From: an uncultured Oscillospiraceae bacterium | Lineage (GTDB): Bacteria; Bacillota; Clostridia; Oscillospirales; Acutalibacteraceae | Length of the DNA: 7,362 nucleotides | Direction of reading: 5' to 3' | Assembly: GCA_900550095.1 (NCBI GenBank) | Contig: URRG01000107.1 | Span: 1 to 7,362, forward strand | Shown: in pieces, positions 1-6,170 of the stretch | Layout of the letters: each line of letters starts with the position of its first letter | Position numbering within the stretch: the stretch's first letter is position 1 | Notes under the pieces: model-generated | What the model was told of the DNA's origin: nothing | Seen by the model: only the letters and a program-made list of their open reading frames with translations | The model's database searches: none | Position numbers and translations under genes: made by a program

Positions 1-1
1 C

Positions 2-1963
2 GGTGAGACCCACGAGGGCACGGCTACCATGGACTGGATGGAGCAGGAGCAGGAGAGAGGCATTACTATTACCTCTGCTGCAACGACCTGCTTCTGGAAA
101 GATCACAGAATTAACATCATTGACACTCCTGGGCACGTAGACTTCACCGTTGAAGTGGAGCGCTCCCTGCGCGTTCTGGACGGTTCCGTAACCGTTTTCT
201 GCGCAAAGGGCGGCGTTGAGCCCCAGTCTGAAACCGTTTGGCGTCAGGCCGAGGAATATGGTGTGCCCCGTATGGCGTATGTCAACAAAATGGATATCAT
301 GGGCGCCGATTTCTATCATGTGGTAGGCATGATGAAGGACCGTCTCAAATGTAATGCTGTCCCGATCCAGCTTCCCATCGGCAAGGAAGACACTTTCCGT
401 GGGATCATAGATCTGGTGAACATGACGGCTGATGTCTATTATGACGACATGGGCAAGGATATGCGTGTGGAAGAGATCCCGGAGGATATGAAAGAGCTTG
501 CGGAGGAATACCGCACCAATCTGATTGAGCAGATTGCCGAGCAGGATGACGAGCTCATGGAAAAATATCTGAGCGGTGAAGATTTCACCAGGGAAGAGAT
601 CGTTTCCACTATCCGCAAGGCGACAATCGCCAATAGAATGGTACCGGTGACCTGCGGAACTTCTTATAGAAACAAGGGTGTGCAGAAGCTTCTGGACGCT
701 ATCGTGGATTACATGCCGGCTCCTACCGATATCCCCGCTATCAAGGGCACGAACCCTGATACCGGCGAGGAAGAGGACCGTCATGCATCTGACGACGAGC
801 CCTTCTCGGCTCTTGCGTTCAAGATCGCTACCGACCCCTTCGTTGGAAAGCTCTGCTATTTCCGTGTGTATTCCGGCACGCTTTCCGCCGGTGCCACGGT
901 ATACAATTCGGTTAAGGATTCTCACGAGCGTATTGGCCGTATCCTGCAGATGCATGCAAATCACAGACAGGATATCGAATGCGTATACGCCGGCGACATC
1001 GCAGCCGCCATCGGTGTGAAAAACACGACTACAGGCGATACCTTCTGCGATGAGAAGCATCCTGTGATTCTCGAATCTATGGAATTCCCGGATCCGGTCA
1101 TCCGCGTTGCCATAGAGCCCAAGACGAAGGCCGGCCAGGAAAAGATGGGCATTGCTCTGGCCAAGCTGGCAGAAGAGGATCCCACCTTCAAGGCTTACAC
1201 CGATCAGGAGACCGGCCAGACCATTATCGCCGGCATGGGTGAGCTCCATCTGGAGATCATCGTGGACCGTCTCCTCCGCGAATTTAAGGTAGAGGCCAAC
1301 GTCGGCAAGCCGCAGGTTGCATATAAGGAAACTATCCGCAGGCTGGCGGATCAGGATACCAAGTATGCGAGACAGTCCGGCGGTAAGGGCCAGTATGGTC
1401 ATGTTAAGATCAAGATCGAGCCCAACCCTGAAAAAGGCTATGAGTTTATCAATGCCACTGTGGGCGGCTCCATCCCGAAGGAATATATTCCTGCTGTTGA
1501 CCAGGGTATCCAGGGCGCTATGCTTTCCGGCGTTTTGGCTGGTTATAATGTTGTGGACGTAAAGGTTACCCTGTATGACGGCTCCTATCACGAGGTCGAC
1601 TCCTCTGAAATGGCGTTTAAGATCGCCGGTTCCATGGCTTTCAAGGAAGCTATGCGCAAGGCGGATCCGGTCATACTGGAGCCTATCATGAAGGTTGTCG
1701 TTATCGTTCCTGAAGAATATATGGGCGATGTTATCGGCGATCTGAATTCCCGCCGCGGTATGATCATGGGCATGGAAGCTGTTTCCGGCGCTCAGCAGAT
1801 CAATGCTATGGTTCCCCTTTCCGAGATGTTTGGTTACGCAACCGATATGCGTTCCAAGACGCAGGGAAGAGGCCAGTATACCATGGAGCCTGATCACTAT
1901 GCAGAGGTTCCGAAGAACATTTCTGAATCCATTATCACAGCACGTGGGAAAAAGAGCGAATAA
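2..1963 (+). CDS. fusA: Translation elongation factor G (EF-G), 5'-truncated by window edge
   Basis: EF-G is the ribosomal translocase GTPase. The reading frame is open from base 2, so the ATG at 29 is an internal Met (the TMDWMEQEQERGIT region) and not the start. About 40-45 residues, including the P-loop (G1), lie upstream of the window; 653 residues are visible. Numbering from the Met at 29, the switch I motif ERGITIT is at about 9-15, G3 DTPGH at 32-36 and G4 NKMD at 86-89. The G5-region loop CGTSYRNKG follows near residue 210. Domains II to V are present, with the GMGELHLEI stretch of domain III and SGGKGQYGH of domain IV. The 3' end is intact at TAA. The sequence is canonical FusA, with no visible frameshift or missing motif. 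In bacteria this gene normally follows rpsL and rpsG and precedes tuf, as it does here. No terminator is visible after the stop, so readthrough into tuf is likely. Confidence 0.98.
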   Translation, partial: GETHEGTATMDWMEQEQERGITITSAATTCFWKDHRINIIDTPGHVDFTVEVERSLRVLDGSVTVFCAKGGVEPQSETVWRQAEEYGVPRMAYVNKMDIMGADFYHVVGMMKDRLKCNAVPIQLPIGKEDTFRGIIDLVNMTADVYYDDMGKDMRVEEIPEDMKELAEEYRTNLIEQIAEQDDELMEKYLSGEDFTREEIVSTIRKATIANRMVPVTCGTSYRNKGVQKLLDAIVDYMPAPTDIPAIKGTNPDTGEEEDRHASDDEPFSALAFKIATDPFVGKLCYFRVYSGTLSAGATVYNSVKDSHERIGRILQMHANHRQDIECVYAGDIAAAIGVKNTTTGDTFCDEKHPVILESMEFPDPVIRVAIEPKTKAGQEKMGIALAKLAEEDPTFKAYTDQETGQTIIAGMGELHLEIIVDRLLREFKVEANVGKPQVAYKETIRRLADQDTKYARQSGGKGQYGHVKIKIEPNPEKGYEFINATVGGSIPKEYIPAVDQGIQGAMLSGVLAGYNVVDVKVTLYDGSYHEVDSSEMAFKIAGSMAFKEAMRKADPVILEPIMKVVVIVPEEYMGDVIGDLNSRRGMIMGMEAVSGAQQINAMVPLSEMFGYATDMRSKTQGRGQYTMEPDHYAEVPKNISESIITARGKKSE

Positions 1964-1977
1964 CTTACAAAATAGGC

Positions 1978-2006
1978 TTGATTTTTTGCGTATCTGTTGC
2001 TAGAAT
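1978..2006 (+). promoter_or_regulatory. Probable sigma-A promoter for tuf, between fusA and tuf
   Basis: A -35 box TTGATT (1978-1983), a 17-base spacer and a -10 box TAGAAT (2001-2006) are visible, with an extended TGC directly before the -10. The predicted start is near 2013, which would give a 5' leader of about 60 bases before tuf. This would let EF-Tu be made in excess over EF-G, as is known in many bacteria. The call rests on motif match and spacing only. Confidence 0.6.
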
Positions 2007-2072
2007 GATAGCTATAGTGTGTAAGTGCGCTAAACCAAATTTGATTAGGACAAGTATAAAGGAGGAATTCCA

Positions 2073-3275
2073 ATGGCAAAGGAAAAATTTGACAGATCCA
2101 AACCTCATGTAAACATTGGCACCATCGGCCACGTTGACCATGGTAAGACCACCCTGACCGCCGCTATTACGAAGGTTCTGAGCTTCAACGGCGAGGCCGA
2201 GTTTAAGGATTATTCCAACATTGACAGTGCTCCCGAAGAGAGAGAGCGCGGCATTACCATCAATACTTCTCACGTTGAGTATCAGACGGCTACCCGTCAC
2301 TATGCTCACGTTGACTGCCCCGGCCATGCCGACTATGTTAAGAACATGATCACCGGTGCTGCTCAGATGGACGGCGCTATCCTGGTTGTTTCTGCTGCCG
2401 ACGGCCCCATGCCTCAGACTAGAGAGCATATTCTGCTTTCCCGTCAGGTAGGTGTGCCTTATATCGTTGTTTTCATGAACAAGGCCGATCAGGTTGATGA
2501 TCCTGAGCTGCTGGATCTGGTTGAGATGGAAATCCGTGACCTGCTCAACGAGTATGAGTTCCCGGGAGATGATACTCCTATCATCCGCGGTTCTGCTCTG
2601 CAGGCTCTGGAGTCCTCTTCTACCGATATCAATGCTCCTGAGTATGCTCCTATCGTAGAGCTGATGAAGGCTGTTGACGAGTATATCCCCACTCCCGAGC
2701 GTAAGTCTGACCTGCCCTTCCTTATGCCTGTTGAGGACGTGTTCACCATCACTGGCCGCGGCACTGTTGCCACCGGCAGAGTTGAGCGTGGTACTGCCAA
2801 GGTCGGCGAGGAAGTTGAGATCATCGGCCTGACCGAAGAGCGCAAGAAGTCTGTTATCACTGGTCTGGAAATGTTCAGAAAGACTCTGGACTTTGCTGAG
2901 GCCGGCGACAACGTGGGCGTTTTGCTCCGCGGCGTTCAGAGAACTGAAATTGAGCGCGGTCAGGTTCTGTGCAAGCCTGGCACCATTCATCCCCATACCA
3001 AGTTCAAGGGCCAGGTGTATGTTCTGACGAAGGATGAAGGCGGCCGTCATACTCCTTTCTTCAACAACTACCGTCCTCAGTTCTATTTCAGAACTACCGA
3101 CGTTACCGGCGTCATCAGCCTGCCTGAGGGCGTTGAGATGTGCATGCCCGGCGATAACGTAGAGATGGACGTTGAGCTCATCACTCCTATCGCTATCGAG
3201 GAAGGCCTGCGTTTCGCTATCCGTGAAGGCGGCCGTACCGTTGGTTCCGGTGTTGTTGTCGGCATCAATGCCTGA
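2073..3275 (+). CDS. tuf: Translation elongation factor Tu (EF-Tu)
   Basis: EF-Tu is the GTPase that delivers aminoacyl-tRNA to the ribosome A site. The protein has 400 residues, normal for the family. The GTPase motifs are complete: P-loop GHVDHGKT at 19-26, switch I RGITI at about 59-63, DCPGH at 81-85, NKAD at 136-139 and SAL at 174-176. Domains II and III follow, with EGGRHTPFF near residue 325 and the C-terminal RFAIREGGRTVGSGVV. The start is fixed by AAAGGAGG at 2058-2065, seven bases before the ATG, and by the usual MAKEKF N-terminus. The gene lies 109 bases after fusA and is probably read both from the upstream str promoter and from its own promoter in the gap. It is followed 20 bases after the stop by a strong terminator. 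Codon use looks strongly biased, as expected for a very highly expressed gene. Nothing appears broken or unusual. Confidence 0.99.
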   Translation: MAKEKFDRSKPHVNIGTIGHVDHGKTTLTAAITKVLSFNGEAEFKDYSNIDSAPEERERGITINTSHVEYQTATRHYAHVDCPGHADYVKNMITGAAQMDGAILVVSAADGPMPQTREHILLSRQVGVPYIVVFMNKADQVDDPELLDLVEMEIRDLLNEYEFPGDDTPIIRGSALQALESSSTDINAPEYAPIVELMKAVDEYIPTPERKSDLPFLMPVEDVFTITGRGTVATGRVERGTAKVGEEVEIIGLTEERKKSVITGLEMFRKTLDFAEAGDNVGVLLRGVQRTEIERGQVLCKPGTIHPHTKFKGQVYVLTKDEGGRHTPFFNNYRPQFYFRTTDVTGVISLPEGVEMCMPGDNVEMDVELITPIAIEEGLRFAIREGGRTVGSGVVVGINA

Positions 3276-3295
3276 TTGAGGCGTATCTGTTAAAT

Positions 3296-3335
3296 AAAAG
3301 GCTTCCGTTCCAAAAGGGCGGAAGCCTTTTCCTTT
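3296..3335 (+). terminator. Intrinsic terminator after tuf
   Basis: A perfect 12-bp stem (3296-3307 pairing with 3319-3330) encloses an 11-base loop. The descending arm ends in TTTT, followed by a T-rich CCTTTAT tract. It closes the fusA-tuf transcription unit. The A-rich left flank would also give some T-run on the opposite strand, but no gene there needs it. Confidence 0.93.
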
Positions 3336-3350
3336 ATCAGCCTGGTGCGC

Positions 3351-3378
3351 TTGTTTTTTCGACCAAGTATGCTATAAT
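3351..3378 (+). promoter_or_regulatory. Sigma-A promoter for the CapA-family gene
   Basis: A -35 box TTGTTT (3351-3356) is followed by a 16-base spacer and a perfect TATAAT (3373-3378), preceded by the extended -10 TGC. The predicted transcript start is around 3385. It sits directly after the tuf terminator and begins a new transcription unit. Confidence 0.75.
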
Positions 3379-3384
3379 AGCTGT

Positions 3385-3546
3385 AAAAGCCGCTTGATAT
3401 GAGCTTGCAGGCTTTTTGATGCATGGTCCAGATTTCTGCATGTGGGAGAATGGAATTTAAACTGGATTTAAATTAAGAAACGGTCACTTATGAATTCGGT
3501 TCCATTTCATAGGGATCGGATTCTATATCAGTACAGGAGGAATTCT
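3385..3546 (+). promoter_or_regulatory. Long untranslated leader of the CapA-family gene
   Basis: The predicted transcript has about 160 bases before the chosen start codon. At its very 5' end, AAAAGCC (3385-3391) can pair with GGCTTTT (3410-3416), followed by one further T. An ATGCA/TGCAT pair (3419-3423 and 3437-3441) and an A+T hairpin (ATTTAAA 3455-3461 with TTTAAAT 3467-3473) follow. An eight-codon open frame begins at ATG 3450, but the GGGAG before it is only one base away, so translation is doubtful. I do not recognise a riboswitch class. The leader may simply be a stabilising 5' region. Confidence 0.35.
3535..3540 (+). promoter_or_regulatory. Ribosome binding site that fixes the CapA-family start
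   Basis: A perfect AGGAGG lies six bases before the ATG at 3547. The in-frame ATG at 3490, 19 codons earlier, has no purine-rich site upstream, so 3547 is the likely start. The ten bases AGGAGGAATT are identical at the tuf start. Confidence 0.88.
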
Positions 3547-4869
3547 ATGAGAAAACGGAGAAAGATGTCGAAACGGTATCGGAAAATGCCCATCAATAAA
3601 GAGGCGGACCGTTCCAGACGGATCTTGAAAATATGCCTGGCTCTTTTTGGCGTTTGCCTTCTTGTGGTGGGAGGGTATTTTGGCTTGAAACTGGCCGGGG
3701 TGGATATTTCATCCGTTTCAAAGCCTTCTTCGGAGGAATCCTCTTCTTATACCCAGATTTCTTCTTCCAGTCAAATGACGGAAGAATCGTCCTCAGACAC
3801 GCAGGATACATTACAGGAATCCTCTGTTCCGGAACCTGTTTCCATCCATATCCTGGGCGTAGGGGACAATTTGATCCACGACGCCATCTATAAACAGGCT
3901 CAGACCAGAGCAGGCGGCGAGGGCTATGATTTTTCCTTTGTATATGAGCGGGTGGCGGAAGATATTGCCAGCGCGGATGTGGCTGTTATCAATCAGGAGA
4001 CCATCCTGGCAAGTGAGAAATTTCCGCCTTCGAACTATCCTCTGTTCTGTACGCCCGTAGAGATGGGGGATGAATTGGTGTCCCTTGGCTTCGATGTGGT
4101 CAATCAGGCAAACAATCATCTGCTTGATAAAGGCGTTGAGGGGCTTGAGGCTGCGTTGGAGTATTGGGATACGCAGCCGGTCATGGCTATAGGCGCTTAC
4201 AGGAATGATGAGGATCTGATGAATATCCGTATTGTAGAATCTAACGGGATCAAAACGGCCCATATCGGCGTTACGGAGATGACCAACGGACTTTCCCTGC
4301 CTGAGGGGAGTCCGTACCGAATCGTATATACCAGCGAGACCGAGCTGATTGAAAAGCTCATCAAAAAGGCCAAATCCATGGCCGATGTTGTGGTGGTTTC
4401 CGCCCACTGGGGCAATGAGAATACCTCTGAGGTCACAGAGGCGCAGGAGACTCTGGCTCAGGATATGGTCAACTGGGGGGCCGATATTATTTTCGGTAAC
4501 CATGCCCATACGCTCCAGCCTCTTACTCTGCTGACCAGGGAGAGCGACGGGGCTAAGTGCCCGGTGATTTATGCCATGGGGAATTTTGTTTCCGCCCAGG
4601 CCTACGGCATGAATATGATCAGCGGCATGCTGGATGTGACCGTTACAAAGGATTTTGAAACGGGTAAGACCACTTTTACGGATATGACCTTCAAACCCAT
4701 TGTGACCCATTACGGTGCCCGGTATTCCGACATCACCATCTACCCTCTCAGCGAATATACGGAAGAGCTGGCGGCTTCCCATGGCGTATGCGCCAGGACT
4801 CCCGCCTTCAGCCTGGACTATCTGGATCAGTTTGTCACTGAAAATATTCCGGCTGAATATCTGGATTGA
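3547..4869 (+). CDS. Membrane-anchored CapA/PgsA-family protein (metallophosphatase fold)
   Basis: The protein has 440 residues from the ATG at 3547. Order: a very basic cytoplasmic tail (1-25), one membrane segment (about 26-50), a Ser/Glu-rich linker (about 55-95), then an extracellular CapA-type domain (about 97-440). Family motifs are visible: GDNLIH at 106-111, NQET at 149-152, NQANNH at 186-191, HWGNE at 287-291, GNHAH at 317-321 and MGNF at 344-347. They supply the Asp, Asn and His residues expected to bind a di-metal centre. CapA/PgsA proteins take part in poly-gamma-glutamate capsule synthesis or export, but many clostridial members stand alone and have no proven role. No capB, capC or ligase gene is visible here, so a capsule function is not supported by context. 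The short N-in, C-out anchor places the enzyme on the outer face of the membrane. It is followed 16 bases later by a DUF3842-like gene, probably co-transcribed. Confidence 0.9.
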   Translation: MRKRRKMSKRYRKMPINKEADRSRRILKICLALFGVCLLVVGGYFGLKLAGVDISSVSKPSSEESSSYTQISSSSQMTEESSSDTQDTLQESSVPEPVSIHILGVGDNLIHDAIYKQAQTRAGGEGYDFSFVYERVAEDIASADVAVINQETILASEKFPPSNYPLFCTPVEMGDELVSLGFDVVNQANNHLLDKGVEGLEAALEYWDTQPVMAIGAYRNDEDLMNIRIVESNGIKTAHIGVTEMTNGLSLPEGSPYRIVYTSETELIEKLIKKAKSMADVVVVSAHWGNENTSEVTEAQETLAQDMVNWGADIIFGNHAHTLQPLTLLTRESDGAKCPVIYAMGNFVSAQAYGMNMISGMLDVTVTKDFETGKTTFTDMTFKPIVTHYGARYSDITIYPLSEYTEELAASHGVCARTPAFSLDYLDQFVTENIPAEYLD

Positions 4870-4885
4870 TAGGAGCTGAAAGCGT

Positions 4886-5362
4886 ATGCGTTGGAATACA
4901 GCCTGCAGGATCGTGGTGATCGATGGGCAGGGTGGAAAAATAGGCCGGCAGCTGGTGGAAGAGATCCGCGCTTCCCTGCCGGAGGCTGAAATCACCGCGG
5001 TGGGCACCAACAGCGCGGCTACCGCCAATATGCTCAGGGGCGGCGCGCGCAGCGGAGCTACGGGGGAAAACGCCGTTTGTGTGGCGTGCCGCGGAGCGGA
5101 TATCATAGCCGGTCCTCTGGGGATACTTTCCGCCGATTCTCTGTATGGGGAGATCACTCCTGCAATGGCGGTTGCTGTGGGGCAAAGCTCTGCCGTGAAA
5201 ATCCTTATTCCCATGAATAAATGCGATACAGTGGTAGTGGGTGTGGAAACGGCTTCTCTGACGGAACTGATCGGAAAGGCCAGGGAGGCGGTTTGCGCCG
5301 CGGAGGCGGAATGGCGTTCCAGGCTTAGGGGCGTTTTTTCTCAGGATGGTTTTGAGAGTTGA
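4886..5362 (+). CDS. DUF3842-family protein, function unknown
   Basis: The protein has 158 residues, is predicted soluble, and has no signal peptide or membrane segment. It begins with a short strand and a glycine-rich loop, VIDGQGGKIG (11-20), which resembles a nucleotide-binding Rossmann turn. Other conserved-looking stretches are GTNSAAT (40-46), ATGENA (58-63), GPLGI (76-80), GEITPAMA (88-95) and PMNKC (109-113). I recall this pattern from the DUF3842 family of Clostridia, which has no known function; the family name is from memory and not from a search. The start is supported by AGGAG at 4871-4875, with a rather long ten-base spacing. It lies 16 bases after the CapA-family gene with no terminator between, so the two form an operon. 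Its stop codon overlaps the -35 box of the next promoter. A ligand-binding or small dehydrogenase-like role is only an inference from the glycine loop. Confidence 0.8.
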   Translation: MRWNTACRIVVIDGQGGKIGRQLVEEIRASLPEAEITAVGTNSAATANMLRGGARSGATGENAVCVACRGADIIAGPLGILSADSLYGEITPAMAVAVGQSSAVKILIPMNKCDTVVVGVETASLTELIGKAREAVCAAEAEWRSRLRGVFSQDGFES

Positions 5363-5387
5363 CAACGGGCCTGTTTTTCTGTATACT
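5359..5387 (+). promoter_or_regulatory. Near-consensus sigma-A promoter for the ECF-kinase unit
   Basis: A perfect -35 TTGACA (5359-5364), a 17-base spacer and a -10 TATACT (5382-5387) are visible. The predicted start is near 5394. The -35 box overlaps the TGA stop (5360-5362) of the preceding gene. A promoter this strong ahead of a low-abundance transporter suggests that control is exerted later, in the leader RNA. Confidence 0.88.
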
Positions 5388-5393
5388 ATAGTT

Positions 5394-5627
5394 TGTTGCC
5401 GTCTGAAGACGGCGCTTCCGGCCGTAGCCGGGGAAAGAGGCGCAGCGCCTCAAAAGCATCACTGTTTATAGGCCGGGATTTCTTCGGGAATCTATCCGGG
5501 GGAGGGTTCCGGCTGCAAAATGAATAGGGTAAGCTGTAATGGATATCAGGAAGGTATCTGCTCCCCGGAAGGGGAACGGACGCCTTCCTTTTATTTTTTA
5601 CAGCCCTGGTAAACAAGGAGGATATTT
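5394..5627 (+). promoter_or_regulatory. Structured leader RNA, candidate riboswitch or attenuator of unassigned class
   Basis: About 234 bases separate the predicted transcript start from the ECF start codon. Local hairpins are GCCGTC-TGAA-GACGGC (5398-5413), CCGGC-CGTA-GCCGG (5418-5431), GAGGCG-CAG-CGCCTC (5437-5451) and GATTTC-TTCG-GGAATC (5477-5492, one G-U pair, flanked by CCGG/CCGG with a TAT bulge). A terminator hairpin (5549-5588) ends the leader. GGGGAG (5499-5504) and TTCC (5507-5510) can pair with CTCCCC (5561-5566) and GGAA (5549-5552) of the terminator's left arm, so an antiterminator is possible. GCAGC (5442-5446) and GCTGC (5512-5516) could form a long-range pair. The promoter-leader-terminator-ribosome site order is typical of riboswitches. 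I see no TPP, FMN, T-box, purine or SAM consensus. There is only a loose likeness to cobalamin elements: GGGAA, a hairpin, CACTGT, CGGGAA, then TCAGGA with CTGC. Confidence 0.55.
5549..5599 (+). terminator. Leader terminator immediately before the ECF gene
   Basis: An 18-position stem (5549-5566 with 5571-5588) has two A-C mismatches and two G-U pairs, closed by a GGAA tetraloop. It is followed by TTTTATTTTTT (5589-5599). It ends 15 bases before the AAGGAGG of the ECF gene. It is well placed to abort transcription conditionally. It would also stop readthrough from the CapA-DUF3842 unit, which has no other terminator. Confidence 0.88.
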
Positions 5628-6170
5628 ATGAACCGAAGAAATCAAACTGTCAATCTGGTGATGACAGGCTTGTGCATCGCCATAGGAATCGTGCTTCCCA
5701 TGGCCTTCCATTCCGTTCCCAACGCTGGAAGCGTGATCCTGCCCATGCATATCCCCGTGCTGCTCTGCGGCCTCATCTGCGGGCCTGTTTATGGTTTGGC
5801 CGCGGGCATTCTGACGCCCGCCCTTTCCAGCTTGCTGACACAGATGCCGCCTATGGCGTATCTCCCCAGCATGCTTTGCGAGCTGGCTATTTACGGTCTG
5901 GTGGCCGGTCTTGCCATCCGCCTGATCCGCACAAAATCCAATGTGGCGAATGTGTACATTTCCCTGGTAGCTTCCATGCTCTGCGGACGGGTGATTTATG
6001 GTGCGGTAAACGCTCTTATTTTCCAAGCAGGAAAATACTCTATGGAACTTTGGCTTACGGCTTCCTTTGTGACGGCCTTGCCCGGCATTATCATCCAGCT
6101 GGTAGCTATCCCTGTGCTGGTGCTTCTGCTTCAGAAGGCGGGGCTGGTTCGCAATGCGCAGCGCGCCTGA
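5628..6170 (+). CDS. ECF transporter S component (substrate-binding membrane subunit)
   Basis: The protein has 180 residues and is strongly hydrophobic, with about five or six membrane segments (near 7-27, 37-54, 54-70, 80-100, 108-133 and 144-168). This fits the size and layout of ECF S components, which bind a vitamin or other micronutrient and work with a shared EcfT-EcfA-EcfA' energising module. The stretch LPMHIPVLLCGLICGPVYG (38-56), then LTPALSSLLTQMPPMAYLP (62-80), is typical of the large clostridial S-component group. No EcfA or EcfT gene is in the window, so it probably uses a module encoded elsewhere (group II arrangement). AAGGAGG at 5615-5621, six bases before the ATG, fixes the start. 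Expression is probably controlled by the terminator hairpin just upstream. The substrate cannot be read from the sequence. The next gene, a kinase-like protein, overlaps it and suggests that the imported compound can be phosphorylated. Confidence 0.85.
   Translation: MNRRNQTVNLVMTGLCIAIGIVLPMAFHSVPNAGSVILPMHIPVLLCGLICGPVYGLAAGILTPALSSLLTQMPPMAYLPSMLCELAIYGLVAGLAIRLIRTKSNVANVYISLVASMLCGRVIYGAVNALIFQAGKYSMELWLTASFVTALPGIIIQLVAIPVLVLLLQKAGLVRNAQRA

Noticed and set aside
29..31. ATG at 29 as the start of EF-G
   Set aside because: The frame is open upstream and encodes the conserved GETHEGTAT just before this Met, so the true start lies outside the window.
2058..2070. Shared AGGAGGAATT ribosome-site sequence at tuf and the CapA-family gene as a repeat or cloning scar
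   Set aside because: Both are good natural ribosome sites with different flanks. A ten-base identity around AGGAGG is easily convergent.
1965..3050. A 361-codon open frame on the - strand across tuf
   Set aside because: It lies entirely opposite a highly biased EF-Tu gene, where codon bias keeps antisense frames open. The product has no recognisable motifs.
3450..3476. An eight-codon leader peptide frame before the CapA-family gene
   Set aside because: Its purine-rich site is only one base from the ATG and its codons show no regulatory run, so it is probably chance.
3490..3546. An earlier in-frame ATG that would extend the CapA-family protein by 19 residues
   Set aside because: No ribosome site precedes it, while a perfect AGGAGG lies six bases before the ATG at 3547.
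3811..5214. A 467-codon open frame on the - strand across the CapA-family and DUF3842 genes
   Set aside because: Although long, it is the antisense shadow of two genes with clear family motifs, and its translation shows no recognisable domain.
5394..5627. T-box or TPP riboswitch assignment for the ECF leader
   Set aside because: The T-box AGGGTGGNACCGCG block and the TPP CTGAGA block are both absent.
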